DNA from: Epiperipatus broadwayi
Lineage: Eukaryota; Onychophora; Udeonychophora; Euonychophora; Peripatidae
DNA: 64,000 nucleotides
NCBI GenBank assembly: GCA_028023455.1
Contig: JAQFVV010000049.1
Coordinates: 6,228,855-6,292,854, forward strand
Direction: 5' to 3'
This document shows, one piece after another, positions 34,065-46,500 of the stretch. Under the pieces are notes generated by a model, which had not been told where the DNA came from, did no database searches, and worked only from the letters and a program-made list of their open reading frames with translations. Position numbers and translations under genes: made by a program. Each line of letters opens with the position of its first letter. The stretch's first letter is position 1.

Positions 34065-35505
34065 ATATATGCATATATTAATTCTAATATTCTCATAGAT
34101 TTATGATGAATTGAGATTGTGATTGTCTAAGTGTTGCTTCATTATATATATTCTAATATTCTCATATGCTGAATTCATAGTACTATTTCTGGGAGCTTCC
34201 ATGTAATAAAAATGTAATAACTAAATAGCTGACATTTCAGTGCACCAACAAGTACTTCCCTCAGAGCTTCTTCTTTCTTAAATCATACTATGCTGAGATT
34301 TAAAATCATTATTTTTTTCCTTTATTTTCTCCTCATTCTCAAATTATATTTACTGAGAACATTTAAAAAATATTTTATCCTCTAATAGTTTTTTTTTTTC
34401 AAATATTGTTATTTTTCTTTAATTCACACTTTTCATTTATGCTCTTAGACCTTTTAAAAATGTCTATAGCTTTCCTCAACAGTCTCTGGTCATATTGTTC
34501 ATTTTTTGCCAGAATATGTATTTGATTAAAATTGATGTCATGATTAGTTCATTTAATGTGTGAATAAATGGTACAAAATAATAACCAACTTCCATTCTTA
34601 AATGTTTTAATTGAAAGAAAGAAGGATGGTTCTTTATCTCATGGTATATATAGCAAGAAAACACACACTGAGAGGTATATACGTTTTTTTTTCATCATCA
34701 TCCAGCACAATTATTTTCAGTTGGCAAAAACATTGTTAGATAAAACTAAAAAGCTTTCTGATGGCATTCTTTTCACCAAGATATCTATGCTATTAATAAA
34801 TGCTCTTTCATAATTGTTTTGATCACAGAACTATTGATAGGGCTTTTTTATATTAGATTTTGATACTTCAAAAACTCTTTTTCCATTTATAAAGGTAATT
34901 ATTGATAAAATTGGTAATGCTTTAAAGAAAAAAAATATTCACACATTTTATACAATATTTAAAAAAATTAACAAAATATTTCCATGCCCTAAAGGTAAAA
35001 TTCCTTTGGAGTATCATGGTGTATATGAAATTGCATGTGGAGTTTGTTTACATTCATGCAATAAAAATACTAATCATAAAATAAACACATTTTGGCAAAT
35101 AGAGAAAAATTAAGTAACCATAACATCAATTTTAATAAAACCCATATTCTGCCAAAAATTAAGCAATATGACCAAAGATGGCTAACGAAAGCTATAAAAA
35201 AAATTTAAAGGACTAAGAGCATAAATGAAAAGTGTAAATTCAAAAAAATTAATAATATTTGGATTAAGCTATTGAAGAATAAAATATATTTTTAAAACTT
35301 TTCAACCAATAAAATTTGAGATTGAGGAGAAAATAACAAATGAAAAAAAAAAAAACAATTTTACATCTCATTGCACACATTTTTATGATTTGAGAAAGAA
35401 TCTCTGAGTAGAATACTTGGTATTTTACTGAAACACCAGCTATTTAGCTATTATATTTTTATTGTATGGAAGTTTTTAAAATAATACTATTTATATATAT
35501 ATATA
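34065..35505 (+). mobile_element. Penelope-like element D with inverted ends
   Basis: Inverted ends lie at about 34,150-34,300 (GGGAGCTTCCATGTAATAAA, AGCTGACATTTCAGTG, CTCAGAGCTTCTTCTTTCT) and 35,385-35,490. Between them, on the plus strand: NNQLPFLNVLIERKKDGSLS, then HGIYSKKTHTERYI (34,568-34,700, the PLE RT step LPFLD-V...DG-L...Y-K-THT-RYL); then PFIKVIIDKIGNAL and KIPLEYHGVYEIACGVC at 34,880-35,050, where the start of the GIY-YIG domain is present and then lost. Shifts and stops make it inactive. The terminal sequence differs from PLE A and C, so this is a second PLE family. Confidence 0.8.
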
Positions 35506-35687
35506 TCTTGTATGTGATATTTTTATTATATTTTTGTTCAATATATTTCTATATGTAATAAATTCAACCAATTTCAACAGATTATATATTTTGAATATTA
35601 ACTGCCCTTTTCAACTGCATTTAATGTGGCAAATATTCCATCAACATAACTTTATTTATATTTGAATGTCACCATTGTAACATAATA

Positions 35688-36222
35688 TTAAATTTTAAAT
35701 GTACAAATCAACGTATTAGTTAATAGTCTATAATGATTCATTAACATTTTAATAGCCTGAAACATGACATCGTGGTTGTCACCTTTAGATTGCTCTAACT
35801 CAGCCAATTTTTTAGTTACATTGATAAAAAATACCCATATTAAAGCTTAGAGCAAGGCCTATAAGATGCTGCCCTCTTTTGAATTATTTTACAAGTAAAA
35901 AATCAATACTAGGAGGGTTTTAAGTTGAACAAAAGAAGAAGGCCAGTTTTGATTGGTTGGATAATCTATTCCCAATCTATTCCCAATTCTTATTGGCTGA
36001 TGATTCCGTTAAATATTTTTTCACCACTAAAATGAAAATATATGTTTTGGAGTGTTTTTTTTATTATGTTTCATACATATTATAAATAATTTTCATAAAA
36101 TCTAATATTTCTAATAAAAATATAGTTATTTTACAAAAGTAGTAAGGTTTTATTAAAAAATTGTATACTTTACACGATTGTAAATTGAAAAAGAAACCAG
36201 CCATAGCAGCAATTTTTGACAT
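35688..36222 (-). CDS. Candidate two-exon small gene (68 codons), unknown function
   Basis: Minus strand. Exon 1 (36,222-36,174) begins ATGTCAAAAATTGCTGCTAT and encodes MSKIAAMAGFFFNLQ plus a split serine codon, then meets GTAAAG, a canonical donor. Exon 2 (35,845-35,688), after a CTAAG acceptor, continues in matching phase through WVFFINVTKKLAELEQSKG and DNHDVMFQAIKMLMNHYRLL to TAA. The sequence is less A/T-rich and less repetitive than its neighbours. Against it: the acceptor has a weak pyrimidine tract, I recognise no family, and the phase match could be chance (one in three). A decayed transposon exon is the main alternative. ATTGGT/CCAAT motifs lie 420-470 bp upstream. Confidence 0.25.
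35952..35996. promoter_or_regulatory. Cluster of four CCAAT/ATTGG motifs
   Basis: ATTGG at 35,952 and 35,992 and CCAAT at 35,972 and 35,983, four within 45 bp. CCAAT boxes bind NF-Y in animals. It lies inside the intron of the candidate minus-strand gene, so its role is unclear. Confidence 0.3.
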
Positions 36223-36644
36223 CTTGTCAAGAGGTTAGATTGCTCCAAGCTATTTATTTGATTTTCAAACAAAGATTAATGATTTAGAATATTTTTCTGG
36301 CATTATAATGTATTTTTGGTGTATTTTTTTAATAATATGTTGAAAGTATAATTATTTTGAGAAAGACGTTAAGATTTTTCCTAAAAAATTCTTAAAAAAT
36401 TCGTAACGTGAAATCTGGGAAGGATCTACATGACATTTACAATGCTTCTAATTCACTCGTAATGTTTTCTTTGATTTTTCTGCTTTTGAATATTTTTATA
36501 AAATACAAATAAAAATATATTTTTGAAATAACTTTCGTTTACTTTCCTAACATTACAAATAATTAATATACTTTTTAAAAACGAAACTAAATTTAATATA
36601 TATTAAAAGATGAAAATATTTTTATCAAAAAGTTTCTCACTTGA

Positions 36645-36693
36645 CCAATTAAAACCAATTAAAAGTTTCAGAGTTTTACTTCATTCGACCAAT
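36645..36693. promoter_or_regulatory. Cluster of three CCAAT motifs
   Basis: CCAAT at 36,645, 36,655 and 36,689, upstream of the candidate minus-strand start at 36,222. No TATA box at a convincing distance. Weak support for a promoter. Confidence 0.2.
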
Positions 36694-36739
36694 AACGAAA
36701 GTGATCCATTAAAGTGTTAATCCTTAAGATAAACTTTTA

Positions 36740-38896
36740 CAATTCTCATAAAAATCCATGTTCAACAGGCTTCACTAAATAATATTGATAATATGTATAT
36801 TCAGACTTTAATATCACATAGAAAATATCAGGGATATTTAATTGTGAATGATATTTATAATTTAATAGGGTATTAATGACTTCAAAGGCAATTGTAAAGT
36901 GTGACTAATGCATAAAATAGAGGTTCTGTGAAGATTTTTTTAACTTGTGACATCATATTGAATAAAAATATAAAATGCAATAAATCACTAATAGATTTAA
37001 TAATATATATATTTATTTAAAAAGTGGCAATAAAATGTTTATTATATATATCAAAATACATGTTTTAGAGCAGTAGATCATATTCATGGTAATCAACTTT
37101 TACATGGTGCAAAAAAAAGCCAATATTAACTTTTAAAATGTTATAATGTACTCAGCTGCACATTACTAAACTTTTAAATTCAGTAAGTTATTATCTTGAT
37201 TAATATAATAACTACTTTTTTTATCATTTGATTTGTTATATATATTATTCTGAGAATAGCAATTATGTCCAAGTTTTTCTCATGATTAAAAAAAACAATA
37301 ACATACAATTCATTTGAAAATTAAATTTAAATTTTTTATATTGACAAATAAGTTGTATACAATGTGCAGACAAACTAGCCTTACTTTCACCTTAATAAAT
37401 AGCTGAATAATTAAGTTCTCACAGGTAATGAAATATATAATTTCATGTTTTACAGCCTGATTTGTTCTATCCTTATTATATGTATCAATCTATTTAAAGA
37501 TTAAAATTCTATATTAAAATTTTTGGATCAACATTTTCCAATTTTGAACATTATTAAAATAAAATACTAAAAAAGTACATTTCTTATTAATACTAATTAT
37601 ATGTTTTAAGTTAAAATATTACTATAACTTTATTATATCTTTAACACCATTCTCATAATTTTGCTTTCTATCTGTCCTACATTTACATCAAAAGACAATG
37701 ACAAATTAAAAAAATAAAACATTTAAAGCTGAAAACTTGTACGTTAAATAAAGAATGGTAAAAGATATATAAATTCAATTACATTCAAATATTTTACAAT
37801 AAATTTTGTACTTGAATTGATTACTTTCCCTTATATATTGTAACCATATATTTAAGCTCCTTAAGAATTAAATATAATTAATAATATTGATTATTTTTTT
37901 CTTAAATAAAACTAAGCTAGTTCTCAGTTAACTTTGTTTTAATTAAGTTATATAGGTATTAGTTAAATGTTCCAATTGTCAATAAGATAATTTATTAAAT
38001 ATGCTTTTTAACTATCATTTTAAAAATTATATTTAGTTTATTGGTAGATTCATAGAATTTTAATGTAATACTCTAAAGTAAATATTAGCTTAGTGTCTAC
38101 TGTCTTAAAGTAGTTATCCTAAATAAATTTATATATTTGCCCGTTATAGCATATTAAATATGTTAAAGTTTTATCTTTGGTTTATTTGATAGTAAAATGC
38201 CTTTAAAAATAATATTTAAAATAATACTTAATAAAGTGTTGATTGTTTGGATAGTTCTTGAATGAAAATAGATTTTGGATTTGATAATTTTTTTAGCTAA
38301 TTTACTTTTATTTTATTAAATTATTATTTAAAAGTAGGTTATTATTTACTGAAATACATGTGTGTGTATGTGAGGTTTAAGTGTGTATATGTAAAGTAAA
38401 ACTGGGAATTAATAAAAGTATTAATTATTTTAAAAATAAAAATAATATTTTATAACAGTATTACATAAATTAATTATAATATTATTAAGAAAGAACTTTT
38501 AATAAAATAAAAGTATTAAATATTTTAATAAAATAATATTTAATTAATAAATAGTGTGTTTTAAAATAAATATATTATTTTATTAAATTAGGTAATTTTC
38601 TTAAATATAATTATGTAACAAGTCTAGATAAATGTAATTTAAAAGTTTCTTTAATTAAAAAGGTCAGCTTTATGCAAGTGTTGAATGTCTCATCTTCAAT
38701 ATTTAAAATTTGATTAGACAAATAGTATATTATGTGAGAATAATATGGCAAAAATAACCATACACATAAATGTATAAAATGAGAGGTTGTAAAAAATAAT
38801 GTTGGTGTTGAAATTTTTATAAAAATTGGATGTTATATTTAAAAAAGGAAGGAAAGAAAATTAATTAGTTTTCACTTTTATTTTTATTTTTTTGTA
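36740..38896. other. Very AT-rich DNA without recognised feature
   Basis: No convincing frames, repeats or RNA genes. There is a TAATATT-rich stretch at 38,400-38,600. It may be intronic or intergenic. Confidence 0.5.
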
Positions 38897-38910
38897 GTTA
38901 AATTATCAGA

Positions 38911-40472
38911 ATGAAGAGGTAAAAAGCTAATAGTTATCCTTGTATTGCTCTTTCTACAGTATATATTAAGCCATACATTTAATGATAGTCATGAACCAAC
39001 GCTAATTTCACATTTTTTAAAAAAGTGATAAAGATGATGAAACTGAAAAATTAACAGAAGCTTATAGAACATTAGGAGATAAGTATGCATTTTATCTTAT
39101 CATAAAATGATTAGTTGATTTAATCATTAATTTTAAAATTTATCATATATATATATTGAAACTAGCATCAATTCTAACAGGCAATTAATTTATTTATTAT
39201 GACTTCAATAATTGTATCTTTAACAAAATAAATTATATTTTCTTTATACATAAAATTTTAAAGTTGTATATTTCTTTTATTTTAAATTGAAAGAATGTAA
39301 AAGATGAATTATTTTTAAGTTTCAACCAACTTTAAAAACAAGAAAAAATATGATATTTTCAAAATGCTTTCTATAAATGTAAAGAAGAAAAAGTTATTAA
39401 AATTAACTCTTTTAAAAATCTTTAAAAAGACTTTACTGATATTTTTATCTTTCAGCTGATGTCAATAAAAGATATCATTATTATTATTAATCAAGTATTC
39501 AGAAATAATCTACATGTTGATTGTTGGTTTATTTTTGCCACTTAACTAAAAAAAGTTGTTCAAATTCATTTTATGATTAAAGACTAATTAAATAATGAAA
39601 AAAATTATGACAGGATTTCATTAGTCATTAATCTGCTCCTGACTTCACCAACACATTGTTAATGAGTGTATTATAGTCACAGACAATAATTAAGGAATTC
39701 GTAATGTTAATTATGATATATGTATATGTTTCTTTTTTTCTCAAAGACTGTCATGGTATTTCAAAAAAAAGACAATGAAATAGACTCTTTGTCAAAAATG
39801 GATTAATTCTCATTATGAGAAGAATGTTAAATTCTTTTGGTTACTTTAATGGGTAAAATACTCGAGTATGTATAAATATGTTTGATAGATATTAGGTAAT
39901 TATAATTTTTATATTGATAATTATTTCTTTAATATTATGTATGATATTATGGGAAAATTTATGAGAATTGCTGCACAAGGATTGGTAAAAGAAAATATAT
40001 GTAAAAGGTTATTTTTCTTTTAAACAAAATTATATCCAGGTAAATATTTTATTTTTATAATTATTAAGAGTTCTTTCGATTAGTATTTGATATATGAAAC
40101 TTTTGTACTGTACAAAACAGCCTTTATACTTGATATGTTTGAGTCTGTGTATAAAATTTAAATAGCATACAAATTATAATATGTTGTCTTATTATACCAT
40201 CATGTTTTTGTGAGTTCACATACATTAATTAATTGTTTTATTATATATATATATATAAAAATGTGTGCAAGTGACCATTTGTATATTATTATTATTATTA
40301 TTATTATCATCATATCATCATCATCATTATTATTATTATTATTATTGCTTTTATTATATTTATGCCTTGCTTAGTTATTAATTGATCTGCTGCTAGCAAT
40401 TGGTGTTATATCTTTTCTTTTGCAGATGCATATATTCAGCCCCTTCATGAAAAAGGGATTGTGGTTTGTTAA
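38911..40472 (+). CDS. Speculative spliced gene, exon fragments only
   Basis: ATGAAGAG at 38,911-38,918 precedes a GTAAAA donor. After an AAAAAG acceptor, 39,026-39,082 continues in phase (serine codon split AG/T) as DKDDETEKLTEAYRTLGD, followed by GTATGC. Farther on, a strong acceptor (TCTTTTCTTTTGCAG, to 40,425) precedes 40,426-40,472, open in one phase as AYIQPLHEKGIVVC then TAA, with AATAAA near 40,988. I could not connect the second and last pieces with an in-phase middle exon (40,000-40,020 has a possible piece, IMGKFMRIAAQGL). I recognise no family. The start and end coordinates span these pieces and are not a full gene model. Confidence 0.15.
40284..40346. repeat. Microsatellite (TTA/TCA)n
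   Basis: Imperfect ATT and ATC triplets. No LINE end is recognisable next to it, unlike most other triplet tracts here. Confidence 0.85.
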
Positions 40473-40989
40473 TATTTTGACACTGCCTGCACATAGCTAA
40501 TGGATGCTTATTCATGTAATATTTATTATCCACCTTGCTTATATTGCAATGTTTAAATGTATTATTGAATATTTAAGGGTATTTTCAAGGCATATGTATT
40601 TTAAGATTATTTATAAATCATTGCAATTTAATATTTTAAGCAGGATTTGAATTATGATGTTTATTTTATATCTATTTTCTCACCTCTCATAGGTACTAAT
40701 AATATCATAATGGTGTACTTATAATTTGTACAATGAGGCACAGTTCCTATCATAAGAAAGTTAATGTCATGCCAGTGACCTAATGTAGGCATAGATATTT
40801 GTTGTTTCATCCTCAGAGCAAGACAGTTGGAGAAATATGTAATGGCTAATTTTATAATATGTAGCAATACTTAAAGGCAGATAGTCATGTTAAAATTGTA
40901 CAATACTTTATCTTAATTTGTTAAATTAAATTCATTATTTGTTTTAAGTATTTATTGTACTAAATCTTGTATTTCATTTACATTGTAAA

Positions 40990-42830
40990 TAAATAATTTT
41001 GTTATTATTAAAATAAGTTTCTGTTTTTATTGCCATTGCTATTGCATTCATTAACTAGAAAATCTCATAATAATAAAATTTTATTGTTTATTGTTTTAAA
41101 AAGAGTACATTTAAATGGTCACTTATTAATATTACTATTTACTTATCTATTTCATCTGCATTATAATAAGGCATATGCTTTGTCATTTCCTATTTATTTT
41201 AAGGATGTTTTCATAATTCTTAGGATCGCCTAAATTGTGCCCTTTATGCCTGCTCCATTATTTCATCTAATGCAATTATTATAAATTAGTTTATTATAAG
41301 ATTAGACTTAGATATACTTATGTGCCAAATAAATAAAATATCCATATGTGAAGATAATTTAAATGCTTTAAAAAATGTTTTGAATGAGAATTATTGTTCA
41401 CCTAAATATTGATGTACTCAGTTTTGTGTATTTGCTTTTCATATTTGATTGAAGCATAAGATATCAAGAATAAAATTATAAAAATGATATAAAATGTTTT
41501 ATTTACAACTTAAATAAATATTGCATATGAGAACTTGGAATACATAGTTTAGTTATCATTTTATGTTAAGTGTAATGTGAATCTCAGGTACAGCTAAATA
41601 TTAAAACTTGAGCTAGTATTTAAAGTTTTAAAATATCTAAGCTTATAATATGAAAACTGAGAGAAGTTTCAAACCCCATGATTGTAACCCAATTAGAGTA
41701 TTCTATTAAGATAATCATTATTATTGTTGTTGTTATTAATTACATTCATTATTTGAGATTTACACCATAGAAGAACCCAAGAGATTTGAGAGCTTTAAAG
41801 TGTATTGGTTAGAGATTAATCTGTATCTGGTTTCTTGTGCATCACGTATATTTTTTTCTTTCTACCATGAATAGATAGATAGTCTTTGTAATGGTTACTT
41901 TTTATTTTTTATGTTAAATTATCCACTCTCAAACATATTAACATATTTTTCTATCAAACTTTTTGGTCTATAAACAATATGTCTTCTGTATATGATATCA
42001 TAATTTCTGTCCATCATTGTCTATATAATGCAACCTTCCTTCTCAGATAATTACTAAACAGATAAGCAATTCCATTACTGACCAACAATGGTAGTAATCA
42101 GAGTTTAATATATTAAAAATTAATAAAATATTAATTATTTATTATATTTTTATCTGATGTAAAAGTCATATAAAATTAAAAATAGAAAAGAGAAATCCCT
42201 ATTTGGTTTTAACCTCATAACTAAAATATCAAAACGGATATTTTTAATACACTTAATTTTTGGAAATACAGTAATGCCTAATAGATGCAAAGGAGGATTT
42301 AAAGCAATAAATGAACTGTAGAAAAAAAACAAGTAATAGTTATTGAATTGCTCAATTATTCAGAAATAGGTATGATATTTAGAAAAATAGAAAAATACAA
42401 TATCATTAAGTCGAATACTCTTTTTATTCAAAGCCTTTTGTTATCCAAACAAATTTCGAAAGCTAGTCATCAGTATTTTAAAATAAATAAAATAATTTTT
42501 ATATACATTTAGAAATAATTCTATTTGACTTTTTTTATAGAGCTTAAGATAGTGATAAAAAATCAAATCTTGAAATGTGAAAAGTTCACAAATCCCAAAA
42601 TGCTCTGAAATTAGAGATTTTAAATTAATGATATGTTTACAAGTAGAATTGAAATAAACTCTGTAAAAACATTATGAGTTTTTATATCTTCTGATGCACA
42701 AACGTGAACGAAAAGTACAATTAAAGGATTTTCTTGAAATTTCTGAAAACATAAAATATGATACAATTATATTTTAAATAAAAATGTCCATAAACTTATA
42801 TACACATTCATATCTAAAAGTATCTAGCAA
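40990..42830. other. AT-rich DNA without recognised feature
   Basis: Only short chance frames. I see no repeat partner for this stretch elsewhere in the window. Confidence 0.45.
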
Positions 42831-42867
42831 TATATATATATTGATTCTAATATTCTCATGAATAAAT

Positions 42868-43109
42868 GATGAATTCATAGTATTATTTTTGGGAACTTCT
42901 GTGTAATAAAAATATATTAGCTAAATAGACATTTCAATACAATAACAAGTATTTTCCTCAGAGTTTTCTCTTTCTCAAATCATCTCACAGATTCCTATGA
43001 TTTGGGAAAGAAGAAGCTCTGAGAATAGTATATGTTATTACACTGAAACATCTACTTAGCTATGATATTTTTATTGCACAAAAGCTCCCAGAAATAATAC
43101 TATGAATTC
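42868..43109. repeat. Hairpin made of PLE D terminal repeats
   Basis: An inverted pair with arms GATGAATTCATAGTATTATT...CTCAGAG and its complement ending near AATAATACTATGAATTC. Sequence and order match the ends of PLE D at 34.15-34.30 and 35.39-35.49 kb, with only about 40 bp between arms. It looks like a PLE whose whole interior is gone. A CA/TA dinucleotide tract follows at 43,111-43,130. Confidence 0.75.
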
Positions 43110-43394
43110 ACACACACACACATATATATATATCAAGAGAGTAAGAAAGCCAATATTTGATAGCTCAAAACACAATGAATAGATCAAATTTTCATGTCTA
43201 TGATAATGAATCACAAATAAAATTAAAATAGCTAGAATAATAGTGCCCATTACCATACCCTCCAGCTAAAGACATTTTAGGTATTTTCATATTACCTAAT
43301 CTATGTGCGTATATATATATAATTATTAGTGTTAGATGAACAATCTTTTATCTAATGACTTGAAAATAATATTAATTAGAGGAGATTTGAACAC

Positions 43395-43720
43395 AGACTT
43401 TCAAGCTCTTTTTAACTATCCACTCCATCTTACATAACTAATAGACATGACCACATATATGCAAAAAAAGATAAATGAATCTCCACTAGATGTACCTTGT
43501 ATTAAACCAGCACTCATCAGTTGATTCAGGTCATCATCTTCCATACATACATAGAATTAGTGCTCAGTTTATATTAAGATAGCAAATATTCAAACTTCGA
43601 TGGTCAGACCTCAATATTCTCCAACCTGCAACTCTTCCGCCATCCATATTATTGAAAATGTGATGACGGAATGCTCAAAGCCCTTGTTGATATCAAGTTT
43701 GTAGTACAATAATCCAGTAA
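43395..43720 (+). mobile_element. SINE body copy
   Basis: Matches the body of the 16.3-kb SINE: ACATGACCACATATATGCAA, AAAAAGATAAATGAATCTCC, CAGCACTCATCAGTTGATTC, CAGTTTATATTAAGATAGCA. No clear tRNA head or tail. Confidence 0.65.
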
Positions 43721-44805
43721 CATCTGCGTAGTTTTTGTATTAATTCAAAATTTTACTTTTATTAAAATTATACAACAAGAAATAATATTTACTTTTTTTT
43801 ATTATTATTACAGATAACGTTGGACAAATTTAAAGATATCTAATTATATTTTTTGAATTTTTGTCATAGATTCAGGTTGATTTTAAATCTTGGCTGAAGC
43901 TATGATTTTTTTTCTTTAACTAGAGCTTTTAAGATTTTTTTTTATGTTTAATTAAATAGGTCAACATTATTTTTTTTCTCTTCAATAATATATCTTTTCT
44001 TAAATTTTGGAAATGGAACATTTGCCTCGGAGCATAAGCTTTTTGAAGACTTTAAATATCTATGGAATGAAAATAGATGCATATTCCTGTAGACTCACTA
44101 AATATAAATATTACTTTAATAAATCTTTCACCAATATACAATGAAAACATTTCATATTTTTGAAAATATGAATTGGAGAAAAAAAAAAGGTGTGTATAGA
44201 GCGGAGGGGGGAAGATAAATATTTCAATGATTTGCTTTCACGAGCTGTATATTTTAATAACACAAATGCGTAAAATGATTTTAAATATGATCCTGAAGCT
44301 ATAACTTTATAATTTTTTTTTGTCTATTTAAAGAAATATGTACAAAAAAGTTATTTTATTAAAATAGAATATTATATTCAATTAAACTAAGGCATAGGGT
44401 ATTTAAATTCAAATTCAATTCGTTTTTAAAATAAAATTTTATAATAATAGAAAAGCCTTTTATATTTACAAAAACAGTTTTATAAAGATTAAAACCATTC
44501 ACACACTATACTACCATTTCTATAAAATAAATAGGAAAAAATATGTAGTTAAAATATTTCTACCTATAATAATCTTTTGTATTTATAAAACAATACGTCC
44601 ATAATGTGATGTATGAGCAGCAAAATGCTGGGATTTGCACACGAGAGAAATCTGTTTTTTAACGTTATTCAGCTGGAATCAATTCAAAAATCTTTTGCTC
44701 TATCTTGCAGTTTTATTCTACACTATATTAAATTAAAATGTCTATAAACTCATAAATATCTTAACATTGCAAATAGTGTACTGTGTAATTATATAAACAT
44801 ATGTA
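43721..44805. other. AT-rich DNA without recognised feature
   Basis: No coding or repeat signal that I can support. A purine-rich stretch GAGCGGAGGGGGGAAG occurs near 44,200. Confidence 0.5.
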
Positions 44806-45225
44806 GGAAATATAGTAGAAACTTACTCGATAAAATATTGCCACCTAATGCAAGTCATATCAATCAATGAATACTAGAAGGTTAGTACATCAAAAACCTA
44901 TCTAGTGCCTACTCGATCAATATTTCCAAATTACTTTCTAGCTTAGGTCTTTCATCATTGAGGAGCCTTGGAATAGAGAGCATTGTATCTTGATCTTTGG
45001 AACATTTGCAACTCACCAGCAACAACTTTTTACCTTTTTAGTTAATTATAAATCTATAAAACCAAACTGAAAATACAATAATGTTTTCAATCCAAGCTAA
45101 TTTATTTGTATAGTCATAAAACTTTGGTGTCTTTGGTCTTTTAATAACCATAGTCACTGATATCATTTAAACCACTATAGCATCGCATGATTACTATTTC
45201 TTATGCTTATGGAATCAGTTAACAC
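44806..45225 (+). repeat. Family G unit 1
   Basis: Blocks in order: the GCCACCTAATGCAA/ATCAATGAATA part, CTATCTAGTGCCTACTCGAT, TTCATCATTGAGGAGCCTTG, the ACAATAATGTTTTCAATCCA part, TTTGGTGTCTTTGGTCTTTT, and the ATCGCATGATTACTATTTCT end. About 420 bp, non-coding. The orientation given is that of these blocks. Confidence 0.7.
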
Positions 45226-45537
45226 AGTAGCACTTTTCTCCATACATTACTGCTACATAATGCAAACCATAATAATAAATGAATGCCAGAAATAGGTTAC
45301 CTCAAAATCCCTATTGAGTTCTACTTATTCATTATCCCCATACTAGTTTGTAGCTTATGGCTTTCATCAGTGAGCTGGTTTCATTTAGAGGGCACTGTAC
45401 CTACATCTTTTGATCTAATGCATCTCTTTGGCAACCATATTTTACCTTTTTAATTAATTATAAGGTTATGAACTCAAACTGAAAACATAATAACATTTTC
45501 AATTTAAGCTAATTCTCTTCTACAGTCATATATCAAA
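45226..45537 (+). repeat. Family G unit 2, truncated
   Basis: Same block order as unit 1 (CTCCATACATTACTGCTACA, TTCATCAGTGAGCTGG, GAAAACATAATAACATTTTC), directly following it in tandem. It ends before the hairpin at 45,538, so the distal part is missing or displaced to 45,770. Confidence 0.7.
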
Positions 45538-45563
45538 TTTATTAAGTGCAAGCACTTAATAAA
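45538..45563. repeat. Perfect 12-bp inverted repeat
   Basis: TTTATTAAGTGC, two bases, then GCACTTAATAAA. It sits at the edge between family G unit 2 and the promoter-like island. Confidence 0.9.
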
Positions 45564-45619
45564 CTTAATTAACGTGAAAGGCTTAAACCTTCAAAACCTG
45601 TGCCTTAAACATGCTACGT

Positions 45620-45765
45620 ACAGCCAATCAGATGTAATAATAACTGCACGTGGACCTCTTAATTCTGAAACACAAGTCAGAACTATCAGAAAAAGATGGG
45701 GCCCACCTTCTTCTGCACCTCAATTTATATATAAATAAGCCAGACTCAAGCATTTCGAACTATGA
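45620..45765 (+). promoter_or_regulatory. Promoter-like island
   Basis: CCAAT (CCAATCAGA) at 45,624, a CACGTG E-box at 45,647-45,652, a GC-rich GATGGGGCCCACC block near 45,700, and a TATA element (TATATAAATA) at 45,728-45,737. The spacing fits an animal RNA polymerase II core promoter pointing to the plus strand, with a start expected near 45,757-45,767. Its composition contrasts with the neighbours. Downstream sequence from about 45,775 is family G repeat, so any original gene is cut off, or the promoter belongs to a mobile element. Confidence 0.35.
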
Positions 45766-45774
45766 GTGTACCCA

Positions 45775-45925
45775 GTTTAGGATCTACATATTTTGGTATC
45801 TTTGGTGTTTTTAGTAACCATTGTCATCAACATTTTTTGACTAGAATTGGTCTTAAACCACTACAATATCATATGATCACCATATCTTATGCATATACAA
45901 TCAGTGAACACAGAATCTATTTCCT
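45775..45925 (+). repeat. Family G partial unit 3
   Basis: Distal family G blocks only: ACATATTTTGGTATCTTTGG, AGTAACCATTGTCATCAA, CATATGATCACCATATCTTA. The 66-codon frame at 45,762-45,962 runs through it and is not regarded as a gene. Confidence 0.65.
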
Positions 45926-46144
45926 CCATACTTTGATGTTAATAAAGTTGTTTTTGAAGTGAATGATGGGATAGCTATTTTATTATATATATTGTTAGTA
46001 TCATTGAATTTCACTTAAAAAAATCTATTTGTTAATAAATAAAACCATGATTGTGAGAGAATTTTTGTAAGAATTTGTTTTCTTTTTAGTATTGTAATTT
46101 ATATGATTTTTTAATTTATATTTTACTATATAGATAGTGAACTA

Positions 46145-46500
46145 GGTTCAGATTTGTATGTTTATACAAGTGAATTAGCTTAGACTCAAACCATTATTGT
46201 GTTTACAGTTTGGCATCATAGTTTTATAGCTAACTAAAAAGATAAAAGATGGATGCTTGAGGTATGCTTTTAATTCAATGATCTAGGTGCAGTGCTCTCT
46301 AATCCAAAGCTTCTCACTGATGAAAGGCATTAGCTAGAAATTAGTTAGGCATACTGGATAAGTAAGCATTAGATAGGGATTTTGATGCATTAATCCTCTA
46401 GTATCTATTGATTACAGTGTTTGCACTCATTGGTAGTATTTGTGTATGGATGTTGCAACTATGTTGGATTGGGCAAGCACAAAAAATGGTGATCACATGT
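46145..46500 (-). repeat. Family G unit 4, inverted
   Basis: Family G blocks on the opposite strand: TTTACAGTTTGGCATCATAG, CTAGGTGCAGTGCTCTCTAA, TCACTGATGAAAGGCATTAG, GATAAGTAAGCATTAGATAG. Confidence 0.7.

Noticed and set aside
34150-35490. Hammerhead ribozyme in the PLE terminal repeats
   Set aside because: PLE ends often carry one, but I could not find CTGANGA plus GAAA in suitable order here or at 42.9 kb.
45762-45962. 66-codon frame just after the promoter-like island
   Set aside because: Most of it is family G repeat sequence, present elsewhere without the frame.
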